From Muribaculum sp. (lineage in GTDB: Bacteria; Bacteroidota; Bacteroidia; Bacteroidales; Muribaculaceae), in NCBI GenBank assembly GCA_023666965.1, contig JAMPAZ010000001.1:1102449-1166448 (forward strand): DNA of 64,000 nucleotides, read 5' to 3'. A model generated the notes under the pieces. That model had not been told where the DNA came from, made no database searches, and was given only the letters and a program-made list of their open reading frames with translations. The position numbers and the translations under genes are program-made. Below are positions 27,158 through 36,947 of this stretch, one piece after another; position 1 is the stretch's first letter; every line of letters starts with the position of its first letter.

Positions 27158-28590
27158 TATGCATTATCCTCCTTTCCGTTGTCGCGAAGCGATAATGATA
27201 CGACGTTTTCTACGTGGGCTGTATGTGGAAACATATCGACAGGCTGGATGGCTTCGATTTTGTACTTAGTGTCGAGCAGTGAGAGATCTCTGGCCTGAGT
27301 TGCAGGATTACAGCTGACGTAAACTATTCTGTTTGGTTCGGCATTAAGAATGACCTTAACTACATCTTCATGCATTCCTGCGCGTGGCGGATCCACAATT
27401 ATGACATCCGGACGGCCGTGTTGTTCGATGAAAGAGTCGGTGAGAACATCTTTCATGTCGCCCGCAAAAAACAATGTGTTTGTTAATCCATTGACTTTGG
27501 CATTGATTTTGGCATCTTCGATTGCTTCCGGGACATATTCAATTCCGATTACTTTACGGGCGTTTTTTGCTATGAAATTCGCAATCGTGCCGGTGCCGGT
27601 ATAAAGGTCGTAGACCAATTCTTTTCCTGTAAGCTTAGCAAACTGCCTGGCCACAGAGTATAGTTTGTGGGCCTGCAAGGAGTTGGTCTGGTAGAAAGAT
27701 TTCGGACCGATTCTGAATGTCAAGCCCTCCATGTTCTCTTCGATATAGTCACGTCCGGCAAATGTTATGATTTCTTGATCGGCGATGGTGTCATTAACCT
27801 TAGTGTTTATGACATACATTAAAGAGGTGATTTGAGGAAACTCGTTCTTTACGGCTGTAAGAAGTGTGGATATGGCTTCGGGGTTGTCTTCGCCAAATGA
27901 CATTACTGCCATAGTTTCTCCCGTGGACGTAATTCTTATCATCAGTGTGCGAAGGAGTCCGTGCTGTTCGCGTAAATCGTAAAAGGTGTATCCATGTTCC
28001 TTGCCGAAGTTCTTGATAAAGACACGGAGTTTGTTCCCAAAGTCGGCTTGGAGATGGCATCGGTTTATGTCAAGCACTTTGTCGAATGCACCTGGAATGT
28101 GAAAACCGGCGGCATTTCGATCCGGAAAATCTTCACCGCTTTCGAGCTGTTCAAAAGTGAGCCACATTTTATTTGAAAAAGTGTACTCCATCTTGTTACG
28201 GTATTCCCATATATTGTCGGATCCAATTATGGGTGATATTTGAGGCGCATCAACTTTTGCGATACGCGTGATGGCATCTTCGACTTGACGCTGTTTGCAG
28301 CTTAGTTGAAACTCGTATGGGAGATGCTGCCATCGGCATCCTCCGCAAACTGTAAAGTGCTCGCATTTAGGAATGACTCTCAGCTCGCTTGGCTTATGAA
28401 TAACAGTCACTCTGCCGTCGGCATAATTCTTCTTTTTCTTTGTCAGTTTGATGTCGACAATGTCGCCGGGAGCACCGAATGGCACAAAAACGACCATTCC
28501 ATCTACTCTTGCCAATGCGTTTCCTTCGGCCGCAACATCTGAAATCTCTACTTGCTCCAATACAGGAAGCTCTTTGCGTTTACGTGACAA
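27157..28590 (-). CDS. rlmD: 23S rRNA (uracil-5-)-methyltransferase RlmD
   Basis: Methylates a conserved uridine of 23S rRNA (U1939 in E. coli). An N-terminal TRAM domain (residues 1-65) is followed by the 4Fe-4S cysteine motif in CEHFTVCGGC, then the SAM methyltransferase: YDLYTGTGTIANF, DPPRAGM and the catalytic cysteine in YVSCNPATQARDL. 477 residues is normal for the Bacteroidetes form. First gene of the rlmD-queD-queE run, all RNA modification. Confidence 0.92.
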   Translation of the reverse strand: MSRKRKELPVLEQVEISDVAAEGNALARVDGMVVFVPFGAPGDIVDIKLTKKKKNYADGRVTVIHKPSELRVIPKCEHFTVCGGCRWQHLPYEFQLSCKQRQVEDAITRIAKVDAPQISPIIGSDNIWEYRNKMEYTFSNKMWLTFEQLESGEDFPDRNAAGFHIPGAFDKVLDINRCHLQADFGNKLRVFIKNFGKEHGYTFYDLREQHGLLRTLMIRITSTGETMAVMSFGEDNPEAISTLLTAVKNEFPQITSLMYVINTKVNDTIADQEIITFAGRDYIEENMEGLTFRIGPKSFYQTNSLQAHKLYSVARQFAKLTGKELVYDLYTGTGTIANFIAKNARKVIGIEYVPEAIEDAKINAKVNGLTNTLFFAGDMKDVLTDSFIEQHGRPDVIIVDPPRAGMHEDVVKVILNAEPNRIVYVSCNPATQARDLSLLDTKYKIEAIQPVDMFPHTAHVENVVSLSLRDNGKEDNA

Positions 28591-28730
28591 AATCTGCTAT
28601 CTTTTTTAGGTTATATGTTGCAAAATTACAATTACTTTTTCACTCATGGAAATATGGCGTGCCATTTTTGAGATAACTGAACCATTTAAGCCAATGTCGC
28701 GTTATATTAGCGAAACTAAATATTACTGAT

Positions 28731-29027
28731 ATGAGCGAATTTAACAATATCATTAAAGAGAGCAAGCCGACATTGGTCGATTTTTTTGCGACTTGGTGCG
28801 GACCGTGCAAGATGATGCATCCTATATTGGAAAAATTGAAGGAGAAAGTCGGTGACTCTGTCTCCATCATTAAGATAGATGTCGATAAGAATCAGGAATT
28901 GTCAGCACAATTCCGAGTTCAGTCGGTTCCGACCTTAATAATATTTAAGGAGGGAGAAGTTAAGTGGAGAGCCGCCGGTGTACATAGTGCCGAAGACCTT
29001 GAAGCTAAACTTAAAGAATTTATATAG
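28731..29027 (+). CDS. trxA: Thioredoxin
   Basis: 98-residue cytoplasmic thioredoxin. The redox motif WCGPC is at residues 22-26, the cis-proline segment SVPTLIIF and the C-terminal GVHSAEDLEAKL helix are in place. Monocistronic, between divergent rlmD and a strong bidirectional terminator. Confidence 0.96.
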   Translation: MSEFNNIIKESKPTLVDFFATWCGPCKMMHPILEKLKEKVGDSVSIIKIDVDKNQELSAQFRVQSVPTLIIFKEGEVKWRAAGVHSAEDLEAKLKEFI

Positions 29028-29063
29028 ATCGAATTTCTAACCTTATATAGATTCACTTAGGAA

Positions 29064-29109
29064 GCATAAATGCCCGATGGACAGTCTCCATCGGGCATTT
29101 ATGCTTTTA
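29064..29109. terminator. Bidirectional terminator between trxA and transporter gene
   Basis: Perfect 18-bp stem (29064-29081 with 29087-29104) and a 5-base loop, with T residues after it on the plus strand and A residues before it. It separates convergent genes and can end transcription from both. Confidence 0.9.
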
Positions 29110-29127
29110 TTCGTTGGACGCTGATGA

Positions 29128-30807
29128 TTATGAAAGACAGAGCACCAATACTTGAGCGGCAACTATGCGCAAGAACATCGTCAACGGATATACGGTCGAG
29201 TAGGCTACAGCCGGAGAGTCGTTTCCAGTGCTGTTGCTGGCGTAAGCCAGTGCCGGAGGATCTGTCATGCCGCCACTAAACAGACCCATTATGGTGAGGA
29301 GGTTAATTTTGTAGACTGCACGTGCAATCACCCCGACTACAAGCAGTGGGACGACGGTGATGATGAATCCCCAAATCACCCACCACATACCGGTGTAATT
29401 GAACACCGTTGAAGCAAAGTTGGCACCTGAAGCAATTCCTACCGAGGCAAGGAACAGACAGATTCCTATTTCTCGCATCATCAGGGAGGCTGCAGATGAT
29501 GTGTATGTTACAAGTTTGATTTTATATCCGAAGCGACTTATAAGTATTGCTACAACGAGTGGCCCTCCTGCCAAACCTAATTTCATCGGCACGCTGACAC
29601 CGGGGAATGCGATAGGGATTGACCCAACCACTATTCCGAAGAAAATACCGATAAACAGGGTTATCATGTTTGGTTGGTTGAGTCGCTTGACCGCGTTGCC
29701 CATGCGCTCGGCGAGACGCTGAATGTCAGCTTCGTGTCCGACAACGGTTATTCTGTCGCCCATTTGCAGACGCAGGCCTGGTGATGCGAGCAGGTCAACA
29801 CCGGCGCGGTTGACGCGAGTGGCATTCAGCTGATAACCCATGTGAAGTCGAAGCGACCCTAAAGCGACACCGTTAAACTGACTCTTGGTGATCAGTATTC
29901 GTCGAGAGATAACCGGGCTGGGTATCGACTCCCAGTCCATCTCCTCTTCGGGGCCTACGACAGCTTTAAAACGTTCCTCGTCTTGTGCAGACATTACCGT
30001 ATAGAGATAGTCTCCGACATGAAGTGTCGTCTTAGAGGTAGGTATTATAACGTTGCCCTCGGCATCCTTAAGCCTTGAAATGACGAAATTGCACGTTATG
30101 ACTTCGTGTAGTTGCATCAAGTTCATTCCGTCGATTAGCGGATTGGTGACTTTCAGAGTGATAATGTGTGGCTTTAACTGGCTGTTTGCGGTCTCTTCGT
30201 CAATTTGTCGTATTTCGTCATCAATCTTTATTCCGAAGACAGCCCGGATAATAAGCATTGAGAGTATTATGCCGATGACACCGAGGGGATAGGCGGCAGC
30301 ATATCCCATCGCCATTTCTTCCGATTGTGCGTAAGCATTGGGGCCGACTTGTAGGGCCGCTTGTTGGGCGGCTCCAAGCCCGGGAGTATTGGTTACGGCG
30401 CCGGACATTATTCCTACTAAAGCTGATATTGATGTGTGGCCGTCGATATAAAAGATGGCCAAGACAATGGCAACATTCAGCAAAATGGTCAAAGAAGCCA
30501 GGCCGTTTAAGCGCATACCGCCTTTTTTAAATGAAGAGAAGAAACCCGGGCCGACCTGCAGACCGATAGAAAATATAAATAATATTAAACCGAATTCTCG
30601 TGCGAAATGAAGTACTTCACCGTTTACGATATAGCCGAAGTGTCCCATTATAAGTCCCATAAACAATACGAACGTCACGCCGAGGGATACTCCACAGATT
30701 TTTAACTTTCCAAGAAATACGCCTACTGCAATGACAAACGAATATAGGACAATCGTACTTGCAAGTGATACATTGCCCGGCGCAAGAAGTTGCTGTATCC
30801 AATCCAT
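29128..30807 (-). CDS. AspT/YidE-family transporter with two RCK_C domains
   Basis: Inner-membrane protein, 559 residues. It has the duplicated AspT antiporter fold: a first group of membrane helices (about residues 15-195), a soluble middle with two TrkA-C/RCK domains (about 205-375), and a second helix group to the end. Family motifs are GLILFIFSIGLQVGPGFF, MSGAVTNTPGLGAAQQAA and, in the second half, GLFSGGMTDPPALAYA. Substrate is unknown; relatives exchange aspartate/alanine or are uncharacterised. It has its own -7 box and ends against trxA. Confidence 0.88.
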   Translation of the reverse strand: MDWIQQLLAPGNVSLASTIVLYSFVIAVGVFLGKLKICGVSLGVTFVLFMGLIMGHFGYIVNGEVLHFAREFGLILFIFSIGLQVGPGFFSSFKKGGMRLNGLASLTILLNVAIVLAIFYIDGHTSISALVGIMSGAVTNTPGLGAAQQAALQVGPNAYAQSEEMAMGYAAAYPLGVIGIILSMLIIRAVFGIKIDDEIRQIDEETANSQLKPHIITLKVTNPLIDGMNLMQLHEVITCNFVISRLKDAEGNVIIPTSKTTLHVGDYLYTVMSAQDEERFKAVVGPEEEMDWESIPSPVISRRILITKSQFNGVALGSLRLHMGYQLNATRVNRAGVDLLASPGLRLQMGDRITVVGHEADIQRLAERMGNAVKRLNQPNMITLFIGIFFGIVVGSIPIAFPGVSVPMKLGLAGGPLVVAILISRFGYKIKLVTYTSSAASLMMREIGICLFLASVGIASGANFASTVFNYTGMWWVIWGFIITVVPLLVVGVIARAVYKINLLTIMGLFSGGMTDPPALAYASNSTGNDSPAVAYSTVYPLTMFLRIVAAQVLVLCLS

Positions 30808-30896
30808 AATTTAATCGTTAAATGGTTTAAATTACATTCCTCTTCGCAATTTTGTGGCTCTTGAAGCAGAATTGCAATCGTTCCTTTTTCCGAGCG

Positions 30897-30904
30897 CAAA
30901 GTTA
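30897..30904 (-). promoter_or_regulatory. -7 box of the AspT-type transporter gene
   Basis: TAACTTTG on the minus strand matches TAnnTTTG in full. It would give a leader of about 85 bases. No -33 TTG at usual spacing. Confidence 0.4.
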
Positions 30905-30966
30905 CGACTAATTTCTTTAATTCGTGTAGTTTTGATATGTCAAATGCTTTGAAAAAAATAGTGCGG

Positions 30967-31626
30967 TTAGCATGATTGCTCAGCGATGTCCAATATCTCG
31001 GACGGATTTTGCACAATATGGTCGGCATAGTATGACTTCAATTCGCTTACGGGCCTGAACCCCCAGGTCACACCTACGGATTCGACACACGCTCTGCGTG
31101 CTGTCTCCATGTCGACCCCGGAATCGCCTACATATAATACGTCGGATTTTGGGGTTGGGGAGCATGAAAGTATTTCAAACACGATGGATGGATCCGGTTT
31201 GACGGGGATGCCCTCCTTTTGTCCCATTACTGCACTCCATTCAATATTCGGGAAATAGTGTCGGATAAGTTTGACCACCGCTTCGTGATATTTATTTGAA
31301 GCAACGGCCACTTTTATGCCGGCACTTTGAAGCTGTTGGAGCAATTCCGGGATGCCGGGATAGGGTGAAGAATGGTCGGTACAGTGGTTGTCGTAGTATT
31401 GAGTGAATACTGTGCGCAGTTTTTCAATCTGTTCATCCGTGTCCATTCCGGAGGGAAGGGCTCGTTGGAGCAGTTTGCGCACACCATTTCCGACCATGGA
31501 AGGATATGCCGCGAGTGGATGAGTCGGGAATCCGAGTGTGGTCAGAGCATAGTTTGTTGCCATGCCAAGGTCGTCTATAGTGTTTAAGAGCGTACCGTCG
31601 AGGTCGAATATTACTAATTGTTTCAT
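30967..31626 (-). CDS. HAD family hydrolase, phosphoglycolate phosphatase-like
   Basis: 219-residue soluble phosphatase. HAD motif I is FDLDGTLLNT at residues 8-17, motif II is AVASNKYHE, motif III lysine in GIPVKPDPS and motif IV in YVGDSGVDMETA. The cap domain is the C1 type of Gph-like enzymes. The physiological substrate cannot be fixed. It follows the TamL gene by 19 bases and is probably co-transcribed with it. Confidence 0.88.
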   Translation of the reverse strand: MKQLVIFDLDGTLLNTIDDLGMATNYALTTLGFPTHPLAAYPSMVGNGVRKLLQRALPSGMDTDEQIEKLRTVFTQYYDNHCTDHSSPYPGIPELLQQLQSAGIKVAVASNKYHEAVVKLIRHYFPNIEWSAVMGQKEGIPVKPDPSIVFEILSCSPTPKSDVLYVGDSGVDMETARRACVESVGVTWGFRPVSELKSYYADHIVQNPSEILDIAEQSC

Positions 31627-31645
31627 ATAATTTAATCAATGGTGT

Positions 31646-34009
31646 TTAGAATGGATATCCGACAGAGAAGTGGAATGTGGCATCGCGGCTCCATTTAAAG
31701 TGTGTCAGAGGCCATCTTTCCTGTCCGTGTGCCGGATTATACGCTTTGAATCCGAGGTCGAGCCTAAGAAGGAAGTAAGTGAAATCAAGTCTTATTCCGC
31801 ATCCGTAGGCGAATGCTATTTGTTCGTAGAACCGGTTGAACTTGAACATTCCTCCGGGCTGATTCTCATAATTGTGGATTGTCCATATATTTCCTGCATC
31901 TACAAAAAGTCCGCCTTCCATCACCCAAAACAGCTTGGCCCGGTATTCAAGACTTAAATCGAGACGAATGTCGCCGCACTGGTTAATGAAGTCGGTCATT
32001 GAATTTCGCGAGCTATAGCTTCCGGGACCGAGAGTTCTTACACCCCAACCTCTGACACTGTTGGCTCCTCCGGCATAAAAACGCTTTTCAAAAGGTAGCA
32101 TGGAAGAGTTGCCGTAGGGTACGCCGATTCCCATTCCAGCGTGGAATGCTAAGGCATTTCTGGGATTGAAATTGTGCGTAAACGTATAATCGGCATCGGC
32201 CTTTACATATTGAGCGTATTGGATGCCGAAGACCTTGTATGCGCCGTCGCTCCTTTTTTGACCTATAGCTTTTGAAATCAAGTAAAGGAGATTTCCTGCG
32301 GTTTCGGCATTGGCTCTGATAGTAAATATATTTCTTTGGAATCTTTTCTTATTATAGTCAGATCCGCTCGGAATACGTTTGTTGGTACGGTAGAATGAAT
32401 ATCCGTCGCGCATTATGAAGTGGTCTTCGTAGCTGTATCTAAGCAGAGGATTAGACGGTGCGATTTGGTCCAAGAAATTGAGGGTGCTTTTAGGCAGATA
32501 TACGTAATTGATGTCGATAAGATCAAATCGATGGCGAATGTTGTTGATACGGTATGACCAATGGTATTTCCATGCCGCTCCGGCAATAATGCGTGTGTAT
32601 TCAGGTCTTTCCTGGTAATTTAGAGAGACTGAAAACTCGGTAGAGGCTTTAATACGGCGCTTAAGGTCGTAAGACAAGAATGGAGCTTCAAACTTAGGGA
32701 AGGTTATTCCGACTTCTCCTGCATACTCCATGTAGCGGTTGTTGATGAGTCCATTGAAATCTCCCGACAGGCTTTCGTAGCTTGTCCTGAATTTTGCGGT
32801 CAATAGTTCCGAACCATGTGCGAGATTGCGGTGCTGGTATGTAAGGCCTACACCAAAGCCTAAGTCACCTTCAGAATTTGTGCCTTCCAATTCAAGGGAG
32901 ACTCCTTGCTTTTTCCCGCGAGTGAGCAATATGTATGCATCGAGCCAATCTTTTCCATCGGCGTTTCCGACTTGCCTCATTTCGATGTTTGTATATCGGA
33001 TTATGCCAAGTCGGCCTAATGCTTCGTAAGTTTGGTTTACTTCTCGATCGGTATAAATTTTACCAGGAACTATGCGGTTTGCTTCGTATAACGCAGACGG
33101 TTCCAAATAGTGGTCGTTACCGTACAGTACGGAAATGTTTTTGTATCTGATGGAGTCGCGCGAGTCAAATGTCGCCTTACCGTAGTCGGTGCTTGGGTTA
33201 TAGTCAGTGACAAATATTATATTCCTCACGTAGTAGACTTTATGCTTGTCAGGCTGGGTTGTGGAATCGGGCAATGACCCTTGTCGGATGACCGGAGGCC
33301 TGACATTTAAAGTGAGGTTGACATCTTTCGCGTTTGTCGCAGTGTCGGCACTATATGTGACGTACTGTTTGTTGAAGGTATAGTAACCTCTATTGCGCAG
33401 TATTTCTGCAATGTTGGTACGCTCTTCCTCCAGCACGTTGCGATCCAGCAAATCACCCGGTTTAATCTGTGTAGCTCTGCGCTCACGGAGAATTATATTG
33501 GCAATAGCCGTATCGGGAATGTTGTAGTCGACTGTGGCAATATAATGTGGTTTGCCTGTGGTGATGGTATATTTAACGTCTATTTTTTTCTTTCTGGCAT
33601 TAATGAACGTATCGACATCGACAGTGGTCTCCAGAAATCCTTTGTTTATTAGAGCCTGGCGTAGCTGATTGGCCGAAGCGTCGGTCAGCTTTTCATCAAA
33701 AATTACAGGGGGCTGGCCAATTTTACGAATCCATTTGTTATACCATTTAGTGCTGTCACGACCTGAAATGTTGTAAGTGGCCAATTGCAGTTTAAGAAAC
33801 CCTAAAACTTTATGGTTAGGAGTCTGTCTGAGGTAATTGGTTAATTCTGAAGATGATATGTTCTCGTTGTCTTCAATGTCAATCTTTACTTCGTTGACCA
33901 AATATTTTCCCTGCGGCACATGTTTTGTTGAGCTACATCCAACAATGAATATAGCAAGAATCAGAACTCCGAAATGCAGTAATAAACTCTTAATGTATTG
34001 GCTTATCAT
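31646..34009 (-). CDS. tamL: Translocation and assembly module lipoprotein TamL (BamA/TamA family)
   Basis: Outer-membrane Omp85-type protein of Bacteroidetes, predicted to help insert or export envelope components with TamB. I place the start at ATG 34009 so that the N-terminus is a lipoprotein signal with lipobox IVGC followed by SSTK; the longer frame from 34042 adds 11 residues ahead of it. POTRA-like repeats fill about residues 30-330. The C-terminal beta-barrel (about 380-787) contains the L6 motif region GGANSVRGWGVRTLGPG and ends in FHFSVGYPF, a typical barrel end with terminal aromatic. No tamB is adjacent. Confidence 0.88.
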   Translation of the reverse strand: MISQYIKSLLLHFGVLILAIFIVGCSSTKHVPQGKYLVNEVKIDIEDNENISSSELTNYLRQTPNHKVLGFLKLQLATYNISGRDSTKWYNKWIRKIGQPPVIFDEKLTDASANQLRQALINKGFLETTVDVDTFINARKKKIDVKYTITTGKPHYIATVDYNIPDTAIANIILRERRATQIKPGDLLDRNVLEEERTNIAEILRNRGYYTFNKQYVTYSADTATNAKDVNLTLNVRPPVIRQGSLPDSTTQPDKHKVYYVRNIIFVTDYNPSTDYGKATFDSRDSIRYKNISVLYGNDHYLEPSALYEANRIVPGKIYTDREVNQTYEALGRLGIIRYTNIEMRQVGNADGKDWLDAYILLTRGKKQGVSLELEGTNSEGDLGFGVGLTYQHRNLAHGSELLTAKFRTSYESLSGDFNGLINNRYMEYAGEVGITFPKFEAPFLSYDLKRRIKASTEFSVSLNYQERPEYTRIIAGAAWKYHWSYRINNIRHRFDLIDINYVYLPKSTLNFLDQIAPSNPLLRYSYEDHFIMRDGYSFYRTNKRIPSGSDYNKKRFQRNIFTIRANAETAGNLLYLISKAIGQKRSDGAYKVFGIQYAQYVKADADYTFTHNFNPRNALAFHAGMGIGVPYGNSSMLPFEKRFYAGGANSVRGWGVRTLGPGSYSSRNSMTDFINQCGDIRLDLSLEYRAKLFWVMEGGLFVDAGNIWTIHNYENQPGGMFKFNRFYEQIAFAYGCGIRLDFTYFLLRLDLGFKAYNPAHGQERWPLTHFKWSRDATFHFSVGYPF

Positions 34010-34036
34010 AATGCAGGGGTGCCGAATTTGTTTAAT

Positions 34037-34080
34037 CGGCACTTGTCTTAAAAATCTGCATATTGCTAAGACAAGTGCCG
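34037..34080 (-). terminator. Hairpin between rho and tamL
   Basis: Perfect 14-bp inverted repeat (34037-34050 with 34067-34080) with a 16-base loop, 50 bases after the rho stop. The following sequence on the minus strand is AT-rich but not a clean U-run. Likely terminator or processing hairpin. Confidence 0.6.
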
Positions 34081-34129
34081 GTAAATGGTCGGGAAGGCGA
34101 CACCTGGCTATGAGTGCATATTAAATCTA

Positions 34130-36232
34130 TTATGCATTCATAGATCGAAGCAACTCGTCGTTGTCGCGAGTCTTCTCCATTTGGTCGCGCATAAATTCCA
34201 TGGCCTCGATGGAGGTTCGGTCGCTGAGATAACGACGCAGAATCCACATCCGTTGCAATGTCTCTGGACGAAGGAGCAGGTCATCGCGTCGGGTGCTGGA
34301 TGCCATGATGTCGACGGCCGGGAATATACGTTTGTTGGACAATTTTCTGTCGAGCTGTAGCTCCATGTTTCCAGTGCCTTTGAATTCTTCAAAAATCACT
34401 TCATCCATTTTGGAGCTTGTTTCGGTCAAGGCCGTGGCTATGATGGTCAAGGAACCTCCGTTTTCGATGTTTCGTGCGGCACCGAAGAATCGTTTTGGTT
34501 TTTGCAGAGCATTTGCATCGACACCACCTGAGAGAATTTTGCCTGAAGCGGGCGAAACTGTGTTGTAGGCTCTGGCAAGTCGGGTGATGGAGTCAAGGAG
34601 GATTACGACATCGTGTCCGCATTCGACCATGCGTTTTGCCTTTTCAAGAACTATGCCTGCGATTTTAACATGGCGGTCGGCAGGTTCGTCGAATGTGGAG
34701 GCAATAACTTCCGCATTAACGCTTCGGCTCATGTCGGTAACTTCTTCGGGACGCTCGTCGATAAGAAGAATAATAATGTACGTGTCGGGATGATTTTCGG
34801 CAATTGCATTTGCAATATCCTTCAGCAAGATGGTCTTTCCTGTTTTCGGAGGTGCTACAATCAGACCGCGTTGACCTTTGCCTATGGGTGAGAACATATC
34901 GACGACACGCGTCGATAAATTGCATGTGCGACCGCTTGTGAGATCGAATTTTTCATCCGGGAACAAAGGCGTAAGATGTTCAAACTGCACTCTGTCGCGG
35001 ATAAATTCGGGGCTTCTACCGTTGATGAGTTGAACGCCACTGAGAGGAAAGTACTTTTCGCCTTCTTTGGGAGGCCTGATCCATCCTTCGACGACATCTC
35101 CGGTCTTTAAGCTGAATTGCTTAATCTGAGACTGGGTAACATATATATCGTCGGGAGAAGATAGGTAATTATAGTCGCTTGATCTTAGAAATCCATAGCC
35201 GTCAGGCATCACTTCAAGTACGCCGGAAGCCATTAAAATGCCGTCGAAATTATATTGGGGCATCTGAGGTTCCGGGGGAAGCTGTTGCTGGTTCTGCTGA
35301 TTTTGCTGTTTGTTTTTATTCTTTTTTCCCTTCTTGTTGTTGGGCTGTTGTTGTGAGGGTTGTTGTACTTCTTGGCCCGGCTCTTGAATCACAATGGGCG
35401 CATTTGCGGCGGCAGCGGCGGCAGCGGCAGCCGCCTCCTCCTTCTCTCGCTTAGATCGGGGAACGAATTTTCGCTCAGTTCGGAAAAACGCACCGAATGA
35501 ACTGTCTTTTGACGGGCGGAAGTCTCTCTTTGACGGTTGAGGATTCTCCGCTTGTAGCTGATCTTCGGAATTGGAGCCGTTATTGTCTCCGGGAAACGAT
35601 TCCTGAATACCGGGTTTGGCATCATCGGTATTGTCAGTAGTTGGCTCCGACAATAATTTTTCTTCGACGGATTCGTTTGAGGGTATTTCCTGTGGAAGTG
35701 GTGAAACGAGTGTTAAGTCATCGCGATTGTCGACTTCTTCGTTTTGTGGAACGGCGGGGAGCCGGGGCATTTCATCAAAATCCGTATTTTCGGATGTCTG
35801 GGCAGTTTGCTTTGCCTGCAATTCCCGGGCTTTAGCTTCTGCGGCCAATTGTTCTTTAGACGGGCGGCCGCGACGACGGCGAGGTGGTTCCTCGACGATT
35901 CTGTCGGGATCTGAAACTTCCAGGCTTGAAGATGCGCTATTAATCGGCGCTGTGACCTTATCTTGTGGATTCTGATTATTGGAGTCTTGAGGCTTTTTGC
36001 CCTTAGGCTTATCTTGATTGGTACTTTTAACTTTAGGTGCTTTAGGCGTTTTCGGCTCCTTTTTCTTTTTCTCGACAGCGGAAGTGGCGGCGAAATCAGC
36101 CGCTTGCTGATCGAGAATTTTGTAGACTAAATCCTCTTGTTGTAAAGCGTCTACTTTTTTTATACCCATAGATTCTGCAATCCCCTTTAGCTCAGCTTCG
36201 GTCATTGCTCCCAAATCGGCGATGTTATACAT
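34130..36232 (-). CDS. rho: Transcription termination factor Rho with large disordered insert
   Basis: Hexameric RNA helicase ending transcription. Residues 1-47 form the Rho_N helical part ([20 protein letters not shown]). Residues about 50-320 are low-complexity: acidic and proline-rich, an [11 protein letters not shown] basic patch, a poly-alanine run near residues 266-277 and a Lys/Asn/Gln-rich tract near 290-315. The normal Rho core follows: cold-shock RNA-binding domain ([14 protein letters not shown]), Walker A PPKTGKT near 461-467, Walker [17 protein letters not shown], and Q- and R-loops. 700 residues against about 420 in E. coli. Such inserts are known in Bacteroides Rho and promote condensate formation. 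Confidence 0.96.
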   Translation of the reverse strand: MYNIADLGAMTEAELKGIAESMGIKKVDALQQEDLVYKILDQQAADFAATSAVEKKKKEPKTPKAPKVKSTNQDKPKGKKPQDSNNQNPQDKVTAPINSASSSLEVSDPDRIVEEPPRRRRGRPSKEQLAAEAKARELQAKQTAQTSENTDFDEMPRLPAVPQNEEVDNRDDLTLVSPLPQEIPSNESVEEKLLSEPTTDNTDDAKPGIQESFPGDNNGSNSEDQLQAENPQPSKRDFRPSKDSSFGAFFRTERKFVPRSKREKEEAAAAAAAAAANAPIVIQEPGQEVQQPSQQQPNNKKGKKNKNKQQNQQNQQQLPPEPQMPQYNFDGILMASGVLEVMPDGYGFLRSSDYNYLSSPDDIYVTQSQIKQFSLKTGDVVEGWIRPPKEGEKYFPLSGVQLINGRSPEFIRDRVQFEHLTPLFPDEKFDLTSGRTCNLSTRVVDMFSPIGKGQRGLIVAPPKTGKTILLKDIANAIAENHPDTYIIILLIDERPEEVTDMSRSVNAEVIASTFDEPADRHVKIAGIVLEKAKRMVECGHDVVILLDSITRLARAYNTVSPASGKILSGGVDANALQKPKRFFGAARNIENGGSLTIIATALTETSSKMDEVIFEEFKGTGNMELQLDRKLSNKRIFPAVDIMASSTRRDDLLLRPETLQRMWILRRYLSDRTSIEAMEFMRDQMEKTRDNDELLRSMNA

Positions 36233-36945
36233 GTTAAACTTTAGAAAGTTAATATCTTTAGATTGTTTTTTGAACTCTTGAATGTGCCTTTTGCCATGTC
36301 ATTGTTCGTTGTCAAAACGCATATACTATGACAAGGAGATGAAGGGGTGGCACTGATTGTTTGCCAAATGCTCGACGGACAGTAAAACATCCGCACTTCG
36401 AATTAGCTATTTTTAGATGAAAAAATCCCTATGAAGGCACTTTGGCGGTTGAAATCGGCGCAAAGTTAATTTTCTTTTTTCTAATTAACAACAAAACTTT
36501 AGAAAAAGTTTGTTTTACGTGTCTCTTTTGCCGTTTTTGTGGCTCATGGAGTCTTTACGGGGGCGGTCATATATGGTATGAATTAAATGTTTTCGCAGCA
36601 ACAAAAAGTTAAAAAAATAGAAGTTTGGCAAATTCTTTGGAAACAAACATTAAAATGTGTAATTTCGCGTAAGAATAGAGACTATGTTGTCTATTTTTAG
36701 GTCGACAAATTAAGTTTTTGCGCAGATTGCGCATTATCGGACTAAAAAGGCAACACCGTCAATTCGGCACTGTGAAGCGACGTTTGGCGGAGAAGTGTTG
36801 CACTGGAAAAGATAATCTTGTAGTTTTTCATTTTACTGTGCACGCTTTAAATCGCTATAAGACAAACTATCTTTAGAATCACTAATCATGCCTTTTGGCT
36901 TCAGTCCGGTTCCTCCCTGTTTGAAGGGAGGGGCGGGCAATTTTT
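36233..36945. other. Long gene-free region upstream of rho
   Basis: About 710 bases with no convincing open frame on either strand. It holds the rho promoter (36461-36494), the rho leader and, at its right end, the hairpin downstream of vsr. The rest is AT-rich; a short GCGCA-type palindrome near 36720-36735 is the only other structure I see. Confidence 0.5.
36461..36494 (-). promoter_or_regulatory. Promoter of rho
   Basis: Minus strand TAACTTTG at 36461-36468 with TTGTTG at 36489-36494, 20 bases apart: full match to the Bacteroidetes consensus. It leaves a leader of about 220 bases before the rho ATG. Confidence 0.6.
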
Positions 36946-36947
36946 TT
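36912..36947. terminator. Hairpin after vsr
   Basis: 7-bp stem CCTCCCT/AGGGAGG (36912-36918 with 36925-36931), 6-base loop. A T-run at 36941-36947 follows on the plus strand, nine bases after the stem. It lies just past the vsr stop and may end the restriction operon transcript or be part of a dispersed palindromic element. Confidence 0.4.

Noticed and set aside
36233-36945. Possible small gene or CRISPR array upstream of rho
   Set aside because: No regularly spaced repeats and no open frame with start, ribosome site and protein-like content.
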